From Euprymna scolopes (Eukaryota > Mollusca > Cephalopoda > Sepiida > Sepiolidae), in the NCBI GenBank assembly GCA_024364805.1, contig CM044500.1, positions 107,982,933 to 108,046,932 on the forward strand: a stretch of 64,000 nt of DNA. The letters run 5' to 3'. Both the position numbers and the translations under genes were made by a program. This document shows, in pieces, positions 62,950 to 64,000 of this stretch (its first letter is position 1; each line of letters begins with the position of its first letter). The notes below the pieces were generated by a model. That model was not told the DNA's origin. It worked only from the letters and a program-made list of their open reading frames with translations, and made no database searches.

Positions 62950-63239
62950 ACGGCTTAATAACGTTGACATACCGATTTCCGCTGGATCACCGAAGTTAAG
63001 CAATGTTGAACCTGGTCACAACAAAGTGGGTGACCACTGAGGGGTTCAAGGTGTTGTATGTGCTGTCCGCTTACCTTGGCAGTGTTTCCAGTCGTCCTGG
63101 ATATCTCCTTGCTACTGAACCCAAAACAGTGCCGATTCAGGAGAGGTGTGGTAGGGATTGCTCAAGACTTGCCTTACAATTGCATGTGCAGCTTCCACTA
63201 CAGTGGTATCCTTTGTCTTTCGAGACTGAACGGAGACAT
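62950..63239 (+). mobile_element. 5S-rRNA-derived SINE (SINE3-like), full length
   Basis: The head matches 5S rRNA from its first bases: ACGGCTTAATAACGTTGACA corresponds to ACGGCCATACCACGYTGAAA, and GATCACCGAAGTTAAGCAAT is nearly the universal 5S phrase. It continues GAACCTGGTCACAACAAAGT, GGGTGACCACTGAGGGGTTC and AAGGTGTTGTATG, the A box, intermediate element and C box region of the internal Pol III promoter. After about 110 bp a non-5S body follows, ending CTTTCGAGACTGAACGGAGA. A 14 bp identical direct repeat brackets exactly this segment, so it arrived by retrotransposition. The body may copy the 3' end of a partner LINE; it does not match J1. Confidence 0.85.
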
Positions 63240-63253
63240 TAATTTAATGGCAT
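63240..63253 (+). repeat. Target-site duplication, right
   Basis: TAATTTAATGGCAT, the partner of 62936-62949. Confidence 0.85.
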
Positions 63254-64000
63254 GTATTTTAATAATATACGTCTACCAACAAAACAAATTTATCTCAAAT
63301 CTATTCATATAAAAATAAACTCGTCTAAATGCTTCAAAATATCATGAACTTTAAGAATACCATCTTTGTCAAAAACAATGGTAGCATGACGTATATGCCG
63401 TAAATCTAAAAAAAAAATCAAATAAGACGCTGGCATCAAAATAAATAAATTTATTCACTTTGTACACTTGAATGAAATTAGTTATGGGCACATAAGCCGC
63501 AGGACAAGCTTAACATGACTCTCATATTGGGATATCTTTATTTGTTTATTGTCGTCTCGTATGACTGCTTCTTTCATTTTTTTGAGCTTTGGCTTAATTT
63601 ATGTTTACTATTTATTGCAGTTCTTTCATTCATTGAATGGACACAAACCTATCCATATATCCTTTCGATTAGCTGAACATACCCGGCATTGCGAAGTAAA
63701 GTATATATTGCTGTGTGAGGGTTTTAGTCACATAATATTTAAGAGACATCAAATATCCAATGTTGTTGCAATTTTTCCTGAAATTTGACTATATGTGTGA
63801 TCTTTGGAAACGTACAATATAGTAATTCTCATCTATGAAATTAAAACAGGGAAGCAAAATCTTACAGTTTAAATGTAATCTTACTTATATTTTTAAACAC
63901 AGCTGGTATTTGTTACATACGTAATTGAAAAGGAATTCATGTAAATGTAAATTTAATTAAAATACGTAATTAAATAAATCCACGAAGGTATATTTCCAAA
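63254..64000. other. No recognised gene
   Basis: AT-rich to the end of the window. The plus-strand frame at 63549-63788 resembles no known family. Confidence 0.45.

Overview
The window reads as a non-coding, transposon-rich stretch of an AT-rich animal genome. The signs are many long (TA)n and (CT)n tracts, non-LTR retrotransposons of several clades, Tc1/mariner transposons, Helitron-type repeats, short hairpin MITEs, a tRNA-like SINE core and a 5S-rRNA-derived SINE. A 'gaccttgaccttgaa'-type dispersed repeat (32.9 and 36.4 kb), and a GC-richer repeat at 22.2 kb whose translation resembles peptides I remember from cephalopod gene models, point to a mollusc, perhaps a cephalopod. That assignment rests on memory and is tentative. 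I see no bacterial-style operon, no CRISPR array, no LTR element and no host gene with a convincing exon structure.

Layout. 0-3 kb: a LINE tail cut by the window edge, then a 1.2 kb minisatellite of 16-bp units with higher-order structure and a LINE 3' end inserted in it. 3-12.9 kb: a dispersed repeat (family D), a decayed Tc1-like transposon, a LINE stub, an uninterrupted Helitron-like copy (family A, 9.0-9.6 kb) and a second LINE fragment. 12.9-17.6 kb: a long Tx1/L1-like LINE with a CCHC zinc knuckle in ORF1 and an endonuclease/RT ORF2, broken in many places. 18.1-21.9 kb: a cysteine-rich CXC reading frame and a Jockey/CR1-like LINE split by an inverted piece of mariner-like transposase. 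22.9-24.5 kb: a Tc1 (DD34E) element. 25-28.2 kb: second family D copy, an assembly gap, a 330 bp palindrome, and a LINE fragment. 29.2-35.4 kb: a piece of the 'LPPLHIKLG' protein family and two more copies of the main Jockey/CR1-like LINE. 36.8-38.95 kb: a second Helitron A copy, split by a mariner, a (TA)n tract and two hairpin MITEs. 40.2-44.6 kb: a gap, Helitron C, and three head-to-tail Helitron B copies. 45.25-46.6 kb: a mariner-like element with CAGTG...CACTG ends. 47.1-47.65 kb: a foldback element with a tRNA-promoter core. 48-59 kb: tandem duplications, more Helitron B and C copies and a 464 bp unit with 39 bp matching inverted ends. 60-62.6 kb: the longest copy of the main LINE. 62.9-63.25 kb: a 5S-derived SINE with a 14 bp target-site duplication.

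How the parts relate. No pathway is present; the interactions are between transposons. Autonomous families supply RT and transposases, and short families (SINEs, MITEs, Helitron-like repeats) appear to depend on enzymes of that kind. Insertion order can be read at several places: LINE into minisatellite, mariner plus MITEs into Helitron A, mariner-like fragment into LINE, Helitron B beside Helitron B. Most long (TA)n tracts lie exactly at an element end. LINE families are labelled J1 (six copies), J2, J3 and Tx1-like; Helitron-type families A, B and C, and the less certain family D, are my own labels.
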